NCBI RefSeq assembly: GCF_014873495.1
Contig: NZ_JADBGF010000001.1
Coordinates: 8,618,001-8,682,000 of the forward strand
Length of the DNA stretch: 64,000 nucleotides
Direction of reading: 5' to 3'
Source of the DNA: Streptomyces stelliscabiei
GTDB lineage: Bacteria; Actinomycetota; Actinomycetes; Streptomycetales; Streptomycetaceae
The translations under genes were made by a program, and so were the position numbers. Every line of letters begins with the position of its first letter. Position 1 is the first letter of the stretch. Shown piece after piece: positions 7,955-15,939 of the stretch. The notes beneath the pieces are model-generated. The model saw nothing but the letters and a program-made list of their open reading frames with translations. It was not told where the DNA came from and did no database searches.

Positions 7955-8638
7955 ATGGCGTTTCAGGCAGGAGGGGAGCGGTGGGTACCGCGGCCCGTCC
8001 CCGACACTCTCGAAGCCCAGGAAGCACAGGCGTACCTCCAGGACTACGCCGTGCTGCTGGATTCCGTCCTGTTCCCGTCCGTCGTCCTCGACCACCGCTG
8101 GGACGTCGTTCTGGCCAACGCCGCGTTCCGCGCCCTGTTCAACGGCGTGGGGCCGCACCCGACGGCCATGCCGGGTGACAACTTCCTGCGCTTCGTGCTC
8201 TTCCACCCCGACGCCGCCACGGTCCTCGGCGACCACGAGGCGGGCTGGTGCCTGCCGATGCTCGCCCACTTCGCCGCCGCCGTGGAGCACCACCCCCAGG
8301 ACCGGGGCCTGCAGGCCGTCCGCCGGGAGATCGCCCAGGACCCGATCATGGACGCCGCCTACCGCCACGGACTCCCGCACTGGCTCCGCACGGTAGGCCC
8401 GGCGGCCGTGCGTCACGACGGCGCCGTACGCCACGTCGTCCACCCGGACCCGCGCTGGGGCGCCACCGTCTGCCGGGTCGTCGGCGAGACCCCGGACACC
8501 CTGCGCGACATGGGCTACCACCGCATGACCCTCGTCCTGCGCGAGGTGGGCCGCCCGGCCGACCCGTTGCGCAGGACGCGCCGCCCCCGGCACGCCGCCA
8601 CGAGCCATCTGAGTGTGGTGCCCTCTCCCGAGCGGTGA
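7955..8638 (+). CDS. MmyB-like ligand-binding domain protein lacking an HTH
   Basis: The 227-residue protein matches the MmyB-type regulator ligand-binding (PAS-like) domain: PSVVLDHRWDVVLANAAFRALF, then NFLRFVLFHPDA, and HPDPRWGATVCRVV near the end. In normal family members this domain follows an N-terminal XRE helix-turn-helix, which is missing here; the N-terminus starts directly at the sensing domain. The start has AGGGGTG about 9-14 nt upstream. It is divergent from the XRE operon. A free-standing lipid- or small-ligand-sensing domain next to a separate XRE protein suggests a split sensor, but that is inference. Confidence 0.78.
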   Translation: MAFQAGGERWVPRPVPDTLEAQEAQAYLQDYAVLLDSVLFPSVVLDHRWDVVLANAAFRALFNGVGPHPTAMPGDNFLRFVLFHPDAATVLGDHEAGWCLPMLAHFAAAVEHHPQDRGLQAVRREIAQDPIMDAAYRHGLPHWLRTVGPAAVRHDGAVRHVVHPDPRWGATVCRVVGETPDTLRDMGYHRMTLVLREVGRPADPLRRTRRPRHAATSHLSVVPSPER

Positions 8639-8648
8639 GCCGCGCCCC

Positions 8649-8689
8649 CTCCGGCGCCGCCGGCGTTCAGGTCGCCGACGGCGCCGGAG
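8649..8689. terminator. bidirectional hairpin terminator
   Basis: A perfect 11-bp inverted repeat (CTCCGGCGCCG / CGGCGCCGGAG) with a 19-nt loop lies between the convergent MmyB-domain gene and the ABC transporter ATPase gene. Confidence 0.7.
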
Positions 8690-8709
8690 GACAACCCCGC
8701 CACCCGCGC

Positions 8710-9510
8710 TCACCCCTGGTCCAGGGACGGCGGGACACCCCGCTTCGCCGCCTGGATCTGCTCGTACACACGGGTCCGCAGCTCCGCGAAGCGGGGCGCC
8801 ACCCGGGTGTGCAGCTGGTCCCGGTCGACGGGCAGGTCGACCGTGAGCTGTTCCCGCACGACGGTGGGGGAGGCGGAGAGGACGAGGACCCGTTCACCGA
8901 GATAGACGGCCTCGTCGATGTCGTGGGTGACGAAGAGGATCGTGACGCCCCGTTCCCGCCACAGGCGCCGCACGAGGTCCTCCAGATCGGCCCGGGTCTG
9001 GGCGTCGACCGCCGCGAACGGCTCGTCCATCAGCAGCACCTCCGGCTCGTACGCCAGCGCGCGGGCGATGGCGACCCGCTGCTGCATCCCGCCGGACAGC
9101 TGCCAGGGGTACGCGCCCGCCGCGTCGGACAGACCGACCGAGGCGAGCGCGTCGTCGACCAGTTCCCGCCGCCGGGCCCTGCCCGACCTCTTCTGCCGCA
9201 GGGGCAGTTCGACGTTGTCGCGGACCCGCATCCAGGGGAACAGGCTGCGCCCGTACTCCTGGAACACGACAGCCATGCCCGGCGGCGGGCCGTTCACCGG
9301 CCGTCCCCCGAGGCGGACCTGACCGGCGGTCGGGTCCAGCAGCCCGGCCACGCATTTGAGCAGGGTCGTCTTGCCGCAGCCCGACGGGCCCACCAGACAG
9401 ACCAGTTCGCCGGCGTCCACGGTGAAGGTGAGGTCCCGCACGGCCTCCACCCGGCGCCCGGAACCCTCGTAGACCTTCCGCAGACCCGCCACTTCCAGCA
9501 AGGCGTCCAT
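8710..9510 (-). CDS. ABC transporter ATP-binding protein (nitrate/sulfonate/taurine type)
   Basis: The 266-residue protein has Walker A GPSGCGKTT, a Q-loop (FQEYGRSLFPWMRV), the ABC signature QLSGGMQQRVAIARAL, Walker B LLMDEPF and the switch His (FVTHDIDEAVYLGERVLVL). This is the SsuB/TauB-like branch. It powers import through the two permeases encoded just upstream. The ATG follows GGAGAAGGGG, and it is the last gene of the four-gene import operon. Confidence 0.93.
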   Translation of the reverse strand: MDALLEVAGLRKVYEGSGRRVEAVRDLTFTVDAGELVCLVGPSGCGKTTLLKCVAGLLDPTAGQVRLGGRPVNGPPPGMAVVFQEYGRSLFPWMRVRDNVELPLRQKRSGRARRRELVDDALASVGLSDAAGAYPWQLSGGMQQRVAIARALAYEPEVLLMDEPFAAVDAQTRADLEDLVRRLWRERGVTILFVTHDIDEAVYLGERVLVLSASPTVVREQLTVDLPVDRDQLHTRVAPRFAELRTRVYEQIQAAKRGVPPSLDQG

Positions 9511-9533
9511 CGCCGGCTGCCCCTTCTCCAGTT

Positions 9534-10313
9534 TCACCAGGACCGCCGGGAGGACGCGCGCAGACCGTGGTACCAGCCCAGCACGCGCCGCTCCACCAGC
9601 CGGAGGACGACGGACAGCAGGAACCCGAGCAGACCGAGGACGAGAATGCCGGTCCACATGTCGGGGATCGCGAAACCGCGCTGGAACTGGACGATCGTGT
9701 GCCCCAGTCCGTCGCTGGACGCGGTCATCTCGCTGATGACCATGAGGATGATGCCGATCGACAGCGCCTGCCGCAGCCCCGCGAAGATCTGCGGACTCGC
9801 CGAGCGCAGGACGACGTTCCGCAGCCGGGCCGCGCCCGTGACGCCGTACGACCGGGCCGTCTCCGACAGCACCGGGTCCACCGCCCGTACGCCCTCGACG
9901 GTGTTGAGCAGGACCGGCCACACGCATCCGCTCGCGATGACGGCGATCTTCATCGTGTCGCCGATGCCCGCGAACAGCGTGATGACCGGGACGAGGACGG
10001 GCGGCGGCACGGCCCGCAGGAATTCCAGGACCGGCTCGCAGACCGACCGCACCCGGCGGTAGGAGCCGATGACCGTGCCGAGCGCGACGCCGACGACGGC
10101 CGCCACCGCGTACCCGGCCGACAGGCGCAACAGGCTCGGCAGCACGTCGTCGCGCACCCGCTCGGCCGTCCAGACGTCCGGGAAGGCGGCGAGGATCGTG
10201 CGCAGGGGCGGCCGGAACGCATCGGTGCTGCCGTACGAGGCGAACCACCAGACGGTGACCAGGACGAGGGGGAGGGCGACGACGTACACCAGCCGCAGCA
10301 GCAGCCGTCTCAC
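9534..10313 (-). CDS. ABC transporter permease (SsuC/TauC-like), second of two
   Basis: The 259-residue membrane protein has about six helices and the cytoplasmic EAA-type loop (SETARSYGVTGAARLRNVVLRSASPQIFAGLRQA) typical of binding-protein-dependent permeases. The GTG start overlaps the stop of the preceding permease by 4 bp (GTGA). A long N-terminal extension in the same frame is only a shadow of that upstream gene. Together with the other permease it would form a heterodimeric channel, which is unusual for SsuC-type systems that normally use two copies of one subunit. Confidence 0.9.
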   Translation of the reverse strand: MRRLLLRLVYVVALPLVLVTVWWFASYGSTDAFRPPLRTILAAFPDVWTAERVRDDVLPSLLRLSAGYAVAAVVGVALGTVIGSYRRVRSVCEPVLEFLRAVPPPVLVPVITLFAGIGDTMKIAVIASGCVWPVLLNTVEGVRAVDPVLSETARSYGVTGAARLRNVVLRSASPQIFAGLRQALSIGIILMVISEMTASSDGLGHTIVQFQRGFAIPDMWTGILVLGLLGFLLSVVLRLVERRVLGWYHGLRASSRRSW

Positions 10314-11083
10314 CCCGCCACCTCTCCGCGCACCGACGGGTGCCAGGCCAGCGCCCGCCGCTCCACCGTACGGGCGCCCACATTGACCAGCAGCCCCAGC
10401 AGCCCGGTGACCACGACCAGGGCGTACATCTCCGGCACCGCCTGCGAGGTCTGCGCGACCGAGATGCGCTGTCCCAACCCCGGTGCTCCGCTGACCAGTT
10501 CGGCCGTCACCGCCAGGACGAGGGCCACGGCGGCGGCCAGCCGCAGGCCCGTCATGACGTACGGCAGGGCGGTGGGCCACAGCACGTGCCGGACCCGCGC
10601 CCAGGGGCCGAGGCCGTAGGAGCGGGCGGTCTCCTCGGCGACCGGGTCGACGTCCTGGACGCCGTACAGGGTCTGGATCAGGATCTGCCAGAAGGACGCG
10701 TACACCACCAGCAGGAGCACCGACCGCAGTTCGCTGCCGTACAGCAGGACGGCGAGGGGGATCAGGGCGACCGAGGGGATCGGGCGCAGGAACTCGATCG
10801 TGGAGGACGTCGCCTCCCGCAGATACGGCACGACGGCGATGACGACCCCCGTGAGGATCCCGGCGGTCGCGGCGATCAGGAGCCCGAGCGCCCAGCCCGT
10901 CAGGGTGTCACCGAGCGCCGTCCAGAACGCCGCGTCGGCGAGTTCGCCGGCCAGCGCGCCGGCGACCCGGCTGACCGGCGGGAGGTACTCGTCCTCGACG
11001 AGGCCGAGCCGCGGCAGCGCCTCCCACAGGGCGAGGAACCCCGTCAGCCCGGCCGCGCCGAGGAGCGTGTCGGCACCCCTCAC
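10310..11083 (-). CDS. ABC transporter permease (SsuC/TauC-like), first of two
   Basis: The 257-residue protein has an N-terminal helix followed by five more, and an EAA loop reading AEETARSYGLGPWARVRHVLWPTALPYVMTGLR. It is homologous to the other permease in this operon but clearly diverged. The GTG start overlaps the stop of the substrate-binding protein gene (GTGA), so the operon is translationally coupled throughout. Confidence 0.9.
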   Translation of the reverse strand: MRGADTLLGAAGLTGFLALWEALPRLGLVEDEYLPPVSRVAGALAGELADAAFWTALGDTLTGWALGLLIAATAGILTGVVIAVVPYLREATSSTIEFLRPIPSVALIPLAVLLYGSELRSVLLLVVYASFWQILIQTLYGVQDVDPVAEETARSYGLGPWARVRHVLWPTALPYVMTGLRLAAAVALVLAVTAELVSGAPGLGQRISVAQTSQAVPEMYALVVVTGLLGLLVNVGARTVERRALAWHPSVRGEVAG

Positions 11084-12042
11084 GGCAGCAGCTCGTCCAG
11101 GTCCGGGGTCTTCTCGAACAGGCCGTCCTTCTGGCCCAGTTCGCCGAGCCGCTCGATGGAGGCGCGGTCCGGCTCGGCGGGCCAGTGGGGCAGGACGACC
11201 GTCTCCAGCAGGTTCCGCGGGATCTTCGTGTACGTGGTGATGATCTGGCGGACCTCGTCCGGGTGCGCGTCGGCGTACGCCAGCGACTCGGCCGTGGCCT
11301 CCTGGAACTTCTTCACCGTCTCCGGGTTCTCGGCTGCGTACTTCTGCGAGGTGAAGTACATCGCCACGGTGAGGTACGGCGACACGTCGACGAAGTTCGA
11401 GGCCAGCACCGTGCCGCCCTGGGACTTGATGGCGGCCAGCGCCGGTTCCACGACGCAGGCCGCGTCGACCTGGCCCTTGGCGAGCGCGGCCGGCATCTGG
11501 TCGAACGGCATCTCCACGTACTCCACCTCGGACGGATCGCCGCCGTCCTTGCGGACCGACTCGTTGACCGAGGTGTCGCAGATGTTGCCCAGGGTGTTGG
11601 CCGCGACCTTCTTGCCCTCCAGGTCGCTGGCGGTCTTGAGCGGGCTGCCCTTCCTGACCATGATCTCCGCGAAGTCGGCGCCGGCCTTGCCGGTTGAGGC
11701 GACCCCGTTCACCACGGCCTTCACCGGCACGTTCTTGGACTGGGCGACCAGCAGGGAGGTCATGTTGCTGAAGCCGAAGTCGAACTGGCCGGAGACGACC
11801 CCGGGCACGATCGCCGCCCCGCCCTGCGCGAGCGTGGGCTCCAGTTCGAGCCCGCGCTTGCTGTAGAAGCCCTTCTTCTCGCCCAGGTACAGGGGCGCGA
11901 CGTCGATGATGGGGATGACGCCGAGTTTGAGCGTGGTCGTGCCCCCGGACCCCGCGTCCCCGCCGCCCGGCCCGGAGGAACCGCAGGCGGTCGCGGTGAC
12001 GAACAAGGCACCGGCCGCGAGACCGATGAGCAGACGACGCAT
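11080..12042 (-). CDS. ABC transporter substrate-binding lipoprotein (NMT1/SsuA-like)
   Basis: The 320-residue precursor has a lipoprotein signal: MRRLLIGLAAGALFVTATAC with the lipobox Cys at residue 20. A Gly/Ser-rich linker follows, then LKLGVIPIIDVAPLYLGEKKGFY, the NMT1/THI5-like opening fold. Typical family features continue (MPFDQMPAALAKGQVDAACVVEPAL). Such proteins bind sulfonates, nitrate, pyrimidine precursors or aromatic acids. The flanking IclR regulator and Rieske oxygenase favour an aromatic carboxylate, but that is inferred. The start ATG follows AGGGGGAG; an upstream in-frame ATG is not used in my view. Confidence 0.9.
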   Translation of the reverse strand: MRRLLIGLAAGALFVTATACGSSGPGGGDAGSGGTTTLKLGVIPIIDVAPLYLGEKKGFYSKRGLELEPTLAQGGAAIVPGVVSGQFDFGFSNMTSLLVAQSKNVPVKAVVNGVASTGKAGADFAEIMVRKGSPLKTASDLEGKKVAANTLGNICDTSVNESVRKDGGDPSEVEYVEMPFDQMPAALAKGQVDAACVVEPALAAIKSQGGTVLASNFVDVSPYLTVAMYFTSQKYAAENPETVKKFQEATAESLAYADAHPDEVRQIITTYTKIPRNLLETVVLPHWPAEPDRASIERLGELGQKDGLFEKTPDLDELLP

Positions 12043-12074
12043 GACTCCCCCTGGTGGGAACGCTCCTCGACAGG

Positions 12075-12093
12075 CTGTGCGCACACCGCACAG
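12075..12093. promoter_or_regulatory. inverted repeat, candidate IclR operator for the ABC operon
   Basis: CTGTGCG and CGCACAG form perfect 7-bp arms around a 5-nt spacer. The site lies just downstream of the predicted minus-strand promoter, in the early transcribed leader, where a bound regulator would block transcription. Confidence 0.5.
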
Positions 12094-12107
12094 AAGTGCT
12101 CAGCGGG

Positions 12108-12136
12108 AAGGTAGAACGCCGTCGGTTGCGGGTCAA
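12108..12136 (-). promoter_or_regulatory. promoter of the ABC importer operon
   Basis: Reading the minus strand, TTGACC and TACCTT are separated by exactly 17 nt. The -10 box lies about 66 nt before the substrate-binding protein start codon. It is a good match to a vegetative promoter. Confidence 0.6.
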
Positions 12137-12157
12137 TGCCCTTGCCCTGCAAGCCCG

Positions 12158-12187
12158 TTGACAGTTGCAGAAGTGTGCTCCTAGCGT
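12158..12187 (+). promoter_or_regulatory. promoter of the IclR gene
   Basis: TTGACA and TAGCGT are separated by 18 nt, about 105 nt before the IclR start codon. It is divergent from the ABC operon promoter, with the two -35 boxes about 21 nt apart. Confidence 0.55.
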
Positions 12188-12194
12188 GCGCACC

Positions 12195-12210
12195 ACGCAC
12201 CGTCGTGCGT
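12195..12210. promoter_or_regulatory. inverted repeat, candidate autoregulatory site
   Basis: ACGCAC and GTGCGT are perfect 6-bp arms around CGTC, starting at about the predicted transcription start of the IclR gene. It shares the CGCAC/GTGCG half-site with the repeat in front of the ABC operon, so the same regulator may bind both. Confidence 0.4.
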
Positions 12211-12292
12211 ACGGTACGCGGGTGCGGAGCCTCGTTCGTGTGGCGTCCGTGCGGCGTTCGTGCGGTTTCCGTGCGTCTTCCTGGAGGCGACG

Positions 12293-13141
12293 ATGCCCGA
12301 TCGAGACCGGTTCGGCGCAGCCCGCCGGCCGCACTTCGTCCGGTCCTTCGAGCGGGGCCTCGCGGTCGTCCGCGCCTTCGACGCCGAGCACCCCGCACGG
12401 ACGCTGAGCGAGGTCGCCCGCGCCTGCGAGCTGACCCGGGCCGCCGCCCGCCGCTTCCTGCTCACCCTCGTCGACCTCGGCTACGTCCACACCGACGGCC
12501 GGCTGTTCCGGCTCACCCCGCGCGTGCTCGAACTCGGCTACGCGTACCTGTCGAGCGTCACCCTCCCCGACCTCGCCGTACCCCATCTGGAACGGCTGGT
12601 CGCACAGGTCGGGGAGTCCTCCTCGCTGTGCGTCCTCGACGGCGACGACATCGTGTACGTGGCGAGGGTCGGCGTGCGCCGCATCATGACGGCGACGATC
12701 ACCGTGGGCACCCGCCTGCCGGCCCACGTCACCTCCGTCGGCCGGGTGCTCCTCGCGCATCTGCCGGACGAGGAGACCGACGCCCGCCTCGCCCGCGCCG
12801 ACCTCGGACCCCTCACCCGGCGCACCCTCACCTCCGCCGACCGGCTCAGGACAGAGCTGCGCCGGGTACGCCGCCAGGGGTACGCCGTGGTCGACCAGGA
12901 ACTGGAGGAGGGGCTGCGGTCGGTCGCCGCCCCGGTGCGCGACCGGCACGGCGAGGTGGTGGCCGGCGTGAACATCCCCGTCCACGCCGGCCGCACCTCC
13001 GTGGCGTCGGTGCGCCGGGACCTGCTGCCCCACCTGCTCGCCACGGCCGCCCGGATCGAGGCCGACCTGTGCGTGACGGGGACCGCCACGGGCCGGGCGC
13101 GCGCCGGGGCCGTACCGCTACAGGTCGAGCACCAGCCGTGA
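12293..13141 (+). CDS. IclR-family regulator (PcaR/PobR-like)
   Basis: The 282-residue protein has an N-terminal winged helix (FVRSFERGLAVVRAFDAEHPARTLSEVARACELTRAAARRFLLTLVDLGYV) and a C-terminal IclR effector domain (SVGRVLLAHLP; GYAVVDQELEEGLRSVAAPVRD). The latter phrases are typical of the PcaR/PcaU/PobR branch that senses aromatic acids. TGGAGG sets the ATG. It is divergent from the importer operon and convergent with the oxygenase operon, overlapping the reductase gene by 24 bp at the 3' ends. It probably controls one or both. Confidence 0.92.
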   Translation: MPDRDRFGAARRPHFVRSFERGLAVVRAFDAEHPARTLSEVARACELTRAAARRFLLTLVDLGYVHTDGRLFRLTPRVLELGYAYLSSVTLPDLAVPHLERLVAQVGESSSLCVLDGDDIVYVARVGVRRIMTATITVGTRLPAHVTSVGRVLLAHLPDEETDARLARADLGPLTRRTLTSADRLRTELRRVRRQGYAVVDQELEEGLRSVAAPVRDRHGEVVAGVNIPVHAGRTSVASVRRDLLPHLLATAARIEADLCVTGTATGRARAGAVPLQVEHQP

Positions 13142-14083
13142 CCCCTGGCACCGGGACACGCAGATGAGCATGGTCTCCCCGGCCTCGCGCTCCTCGTCGC
13201 TCAGCACCGAGTCGCGGTGGTCGGGGGTGCCCTCCAGAACGTCCGTCTCACAGGTCCCGCAGGTGCCCTCCGCGCAGGAGAACAGGACCTCGACCCCGGC
13301 GGCCCGCACGGAGTCGAGCACGGAGACCCCCACGGGCACCGTGACGGTCTTCCCGGTCCGCTCCAGCACGACCTCGAACTCGCTGTCGGGGCCCGTCTCC
13401 TGCTCCTTCGGCCGGAAACGCTCGACCCGCAGCGCCTTCCCCGGGCACCGCGCCTCGACCGCGTCGAGCAGGGCGCCCGGCCCGCAGCAGTAGACGAGCG
13501 CGTCCTCGGGCAGGCCGTCCAGTACGGACCCGAGGTCGAGCAGCCCGGTCTCGTCCTGCGGGGCGACGGTGACCCGGTCCCCGTATACGGCCAACTCGGC
13601 CTGGAATGCCATGGATTCACGACTGCGCCCGCCGTACAGTAGGGACCACTCCGCGCCCGCCGCCTCGGCCGCCGCCAGCATCGGCAGGATGGGGGTGATG
13701 CCGATGCCGCCCGCCACGAACCGGTAGCGGGGCACCGGCTCCAGGGCGAAGTTGTTGCGCGGCCCGCGCACCCGGACCTTGTCGCCCCGCGCCAACTCCG
13801 TGTGCACGTACGCCGATCCACCGCGTCCGTCGGGCTCGCGCAGGACGCCGATCCGCCAGACCCCGCGGTCCGCCGGGTCACCGCACAGCGAGTACTGCCG
13901 CTCCAGCTCCGGCCCCAGCAGCACGTCGATGTGCGCGCCCGGCTCCCAGGCCGGGAGTTCGTCGCCGAGCGGATGCCGCAGGGTCAGGGTCAGCACACCG
14001 TCGGCCGCGAACTCCCGGCTCTCGACGACCAGTTCGGCCTCGTACGCGGGCGACGCGGGCGACGGCGAGGGGGACGGGGTCAT
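13118..14083 (-). CDS. PDR/VanB-family oxidoreductase (vanillate O-demethylase reductase-like)
   Basis: The 321-residue protein shows the phthalate dioxygenase reductase order: FMN/flavin domain (RQYSLCGDP), NAD domain (FVAGGIGITPILPML; YCCGPGALLDAV) and a C-terminal plant-type 2Fe-2S domain with FSCAEGTCGTCETDVLEG and a distant Cys (LICVSRC). It passes electrons from NAD(P)H to a Rieske oxygenase. Its ATG overlaps the stop of the 60-residue gene (ATGA), which itself overlaps the Rieske gene, so the three are co-translated. Vanillate is the likeliest substrate system but other methoxy- or hydroxybenzoates are possible. Confidence 0.9.
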   Translation of the reverse strand: MTPSPSPSPASPAYEAELVVESREFAADGVLTLTLRHPLGDELPAWEPGAHIDVLLGPELERQYSLCGDPADRGVWRIGVLREPDGRGGSAYVHTELARGDKVRVRGPRNNFALEPVPRYRFVAGGIGITPILPMLAAAEAAGAEWSLLYGGRSRESMAFQAELAVYGDRVTVAPQDETGLLDLGSVLDGLPEDALVYCCGPGALLDAVEARCPGKALRVERFRPKEQETGPDSEFEVVLERTGKTVTVPVGVSVLDSVRAAGVEVLFSCAEGTCGTCETDVLEGTPDHRDSVLSDEEREAGETMLICVSRCQGSRLVLDL

Positions 14084-14262
14084 GACGTGGTCCCTTGCGG
14101 CTCGTGTCCTTGGGGGTGGGCGAGCATCCACTCCCACATCTCGATGGGGTCCTGCGCGGTGTGCTCGCGCCCGCAGTGACAGGTGCCGTGCAGGATGTCC
14201 GTGCCCGGCAGCCAGTCGACGCGGTAGACCTCTCCGGTCCGGTGGGTGGGCGACGTGCTCAC
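14080..14262 (-). CDS. 60-residue Cys-containing protein between oxygenase and reductase
   Basis: A GTG start overlaps the Rieske gene stop (GTGA) and its own TGA overlaps the reductase ATG (ATGA), so it is locked into the operon on both sides. The 60-residue product contains HGTCHCGREHTAQDPIEMW. The CHCG and flanking His residues could bind a metal, and WEWMLAHPQGH follows. I recognise no named family. The position suggests an accessory or small metal-binding subunit of the oxygenase, perhaps for assembly or electron transfer; that is inference. Confidence 0.75.
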   Translation of the reverse strand: MSTSPTHRTGEVYRVDWLPGTDILHGTCHCGREHTAQDPIEMWEWMLAHPQGHEPQGTTS

Positions 14263-15323
14263 TGGACCTTCTCCACCGGCTTCTCGCCCTCCTCGACCAG
14301 CCGGGCCAGGATGCGGCGGGCGGCCAGACCACCGGTGTCGATGTTGATGCTCAGCTCCTGGTAGCCGGTGCGCTCGGTGCCCAGCGTCTTCTGGAGCAGG
14401 TTCAGCGCGACGACGTCCTGCATGACGACCGTGTGGTTGTTGCCCTTGAGGAACTCGGTGACCTCCTCGCTCTCGGTCGCCCAGTCCCGCGAGACCATCC
14501 AGAAGTCGTACACCTTGCCGTCCGAGGACGGGGTGATCGCGTAGGTGATCTCGGTGTGGAAGCCGTTCGGATCGCTGCCGTCCGCCTCGGGGAGCACGCC
14601 CACGGGGGCGATGCGGCTGTGCAGCAGGTACAGGCAGGGCGCGAAGTACTCGATGTCCTGCCAGCGGGTGATCCGGCCCTCGATGCCGGTCGACCTCGCG
14701 TAGAACGGCGGGCATTCCGCGTCGTCCATGTGCCGGCTCACCCGCACCACACCGGCGCCCTCGTCGACCTCGGTCGTGATCGGCGTCTCGGCGACCTCGG
14801 GGGTGCCGATGTAGCCGCCGTGCAGATAGGTCTCGTGGGACAGGTCGAGCAGGTTGTCGACGAGGAGCCCGTAGTCGGCGTCGATCGGCTCCATGCCCCG
14901 CACGGTGGTCCAGCCGGGGGCGGCCAGGTGCCGGGCGCGCGGGATGGTCTGCGGGTCGGCTAGCGCCGGGTCGCCGATCCAGACCCAGATCAGCGAGTCC
15001 TGCTCGACCACGGGGTACGAGGCCACGCGCGCCGTCCGCGGGATCCGCTTCTGCCCCGGCACGTACACACAGGCGCCCGTCGTGTCGTACGTGAACCCGT
15101 GGTAGCCGCACACGATCCGGTCCCCGTCCAGCCCGCTCTCGGAGAGCGGGTAGCGGCGGTGCACACACCGGTCGTGCAGCGCCACCGGCGTCCCCTCCTC
15201 CTCGGTCCGGTAGAACACGAGCGGCTCACCGAGGACGGTCCGTCCGAGCAGCTCCCGCCCGACCTCCTCGGCGTAGGCGGCGACGTACCACTGGTTCCTG
15301 GCGAAGGCGGTCATGTGAGGCAT
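14259..15323 (-). CDS. Rieske non-heme iron oxygenase (VanA-like)
   Basis: The 354-residue protein has a Rieske site CVHRRYPLSES...CGYHGFTYD (CxH and CxxH) near residues 53-75. The mononuclear iron motif is DNLLDLSHETYLH near residue 165. Length and motifs fit the VanA/aromatic O-demethylase group, which removes methyl groups from methoxybenzoates such as vanillate to give protocatechuate and formaldehyde. It is the first gene of the three-gene operon with the small Cys protein and reductase. With vanillin-dehydrogenase-like enzymes elsewhere in the window, vanillate is a sensible guess. The start could also be MTAF three codons later. Confidence 0.88.
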   Translation of the reverse strand: MPHMTAFARNQWYVAAYAEEVGRELLGRTVLGEPLVFYRTEEEGTPVALHDRCVHRRYPLSESGLDGDRIVCGYHGFTYDTTGACVYVPGQKRIPRTARVASYPVVEQDSLIWVWIGDPALADPQTIPRARHLAAPGWTTVRGMEPIDADYGLLVDNLLDLSHETYLHGGYIGTPEVAETPITTEVDEGAGVVRVSRHMDDAECPPFYARSTGIEGRITRWQDIEYFAPCLYLLHSRIAPVGVLPEADGSDPNGFHTEITYAITPSSDGKVYDFWMVSRDWATESEEVTEFLKGNNHTVVMQDVVALNLLQKTLGTERTGYQELSINIDTGGLAARRILARLVEEGEKPVEKVQ

Positions 15324-15939
15324 GGGGTTCCCGTCCCTGTCGGCGGGGCGTCGTCGCCCCGCGTGCCGTGGTTGGACTCAGGGTCCTGACGGCTGGGGTG
15401 GCCGCGCAAGGCGGCTTCTGCCAGGCGGAAGTTTCTCTGTAAACGAGCTGGTCAGGGCCTTGTCAGGTGCCTTGCTCATCACTGGCAGGGGCTGCGGAGC
15501 ACCGCCGCTGGGTGGTTCGCTCCTGAGGCAGCCGCTGATGGATTTGGCGACCACGTCTGATCGTAGTGATGCCGAGATTGTCCGGAAGCGGGACTTACGT
15601 TGGTGAACGCACCTTTTTCTTGCCCGTTCTTGAGTGGTACACCGGCAGAATTTGCATTCTCGCAGTTCAAGACTGGTCAACGCTGCCGCAAGGGCGTGCC
15701 GGGTCGAATCCGGGTCGAATCGGCCCGCCTTGGCGCACCTGGCTGGGTTATCGCAGGTCAGGAAGGTGGCAGACGGAATCAATCCGCGTGGGGAGAGGTG
15801 GACGGCTGCCTGGCACAGCTGTTGGTTTCCTCGCAGAAGCGGGTTGGGCAGCGGGGCGGGGCAAGCTGATGTGGTGAGGACCGCCGTGAACGGGTGGGCT
15901 CGCCCCTGTTGGCGGCGGAAATGCGAAGTTCCCTGCAGG
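15324..15939. other. non-coding stretch downstream of the IclR/oxygenase region
   Basis: No reading frame here has convincing codon bias or a known family. The part around 15,600-15,680 is visibly less GC-rich than its surroundings, and there is a tandem duplication of the 10-mer CGGGTCGAAT near 15,709. It probably includes the oxygenase operon promoter next to 15,324, then degraded sequence leading into the insertion-sequence remnants. Confidence 0.5.

Noticed and set aside
10310..13033. 907-codon open frame on the minus strand across three transporter genes and the IclR gene
   Set aside because: Only its last 257 codons are a real permease. The rest is the antisense or alternate frame of the binding protein and IclR genes, an effect of high GC.
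15690..15740. GGGTCGAATCC resembling a tRNA T-arm, as a possible attachment site
   Set aside because: No acceptor stem, anticodon arm or CCA region can be paired around it; it is a short tandem duplication.
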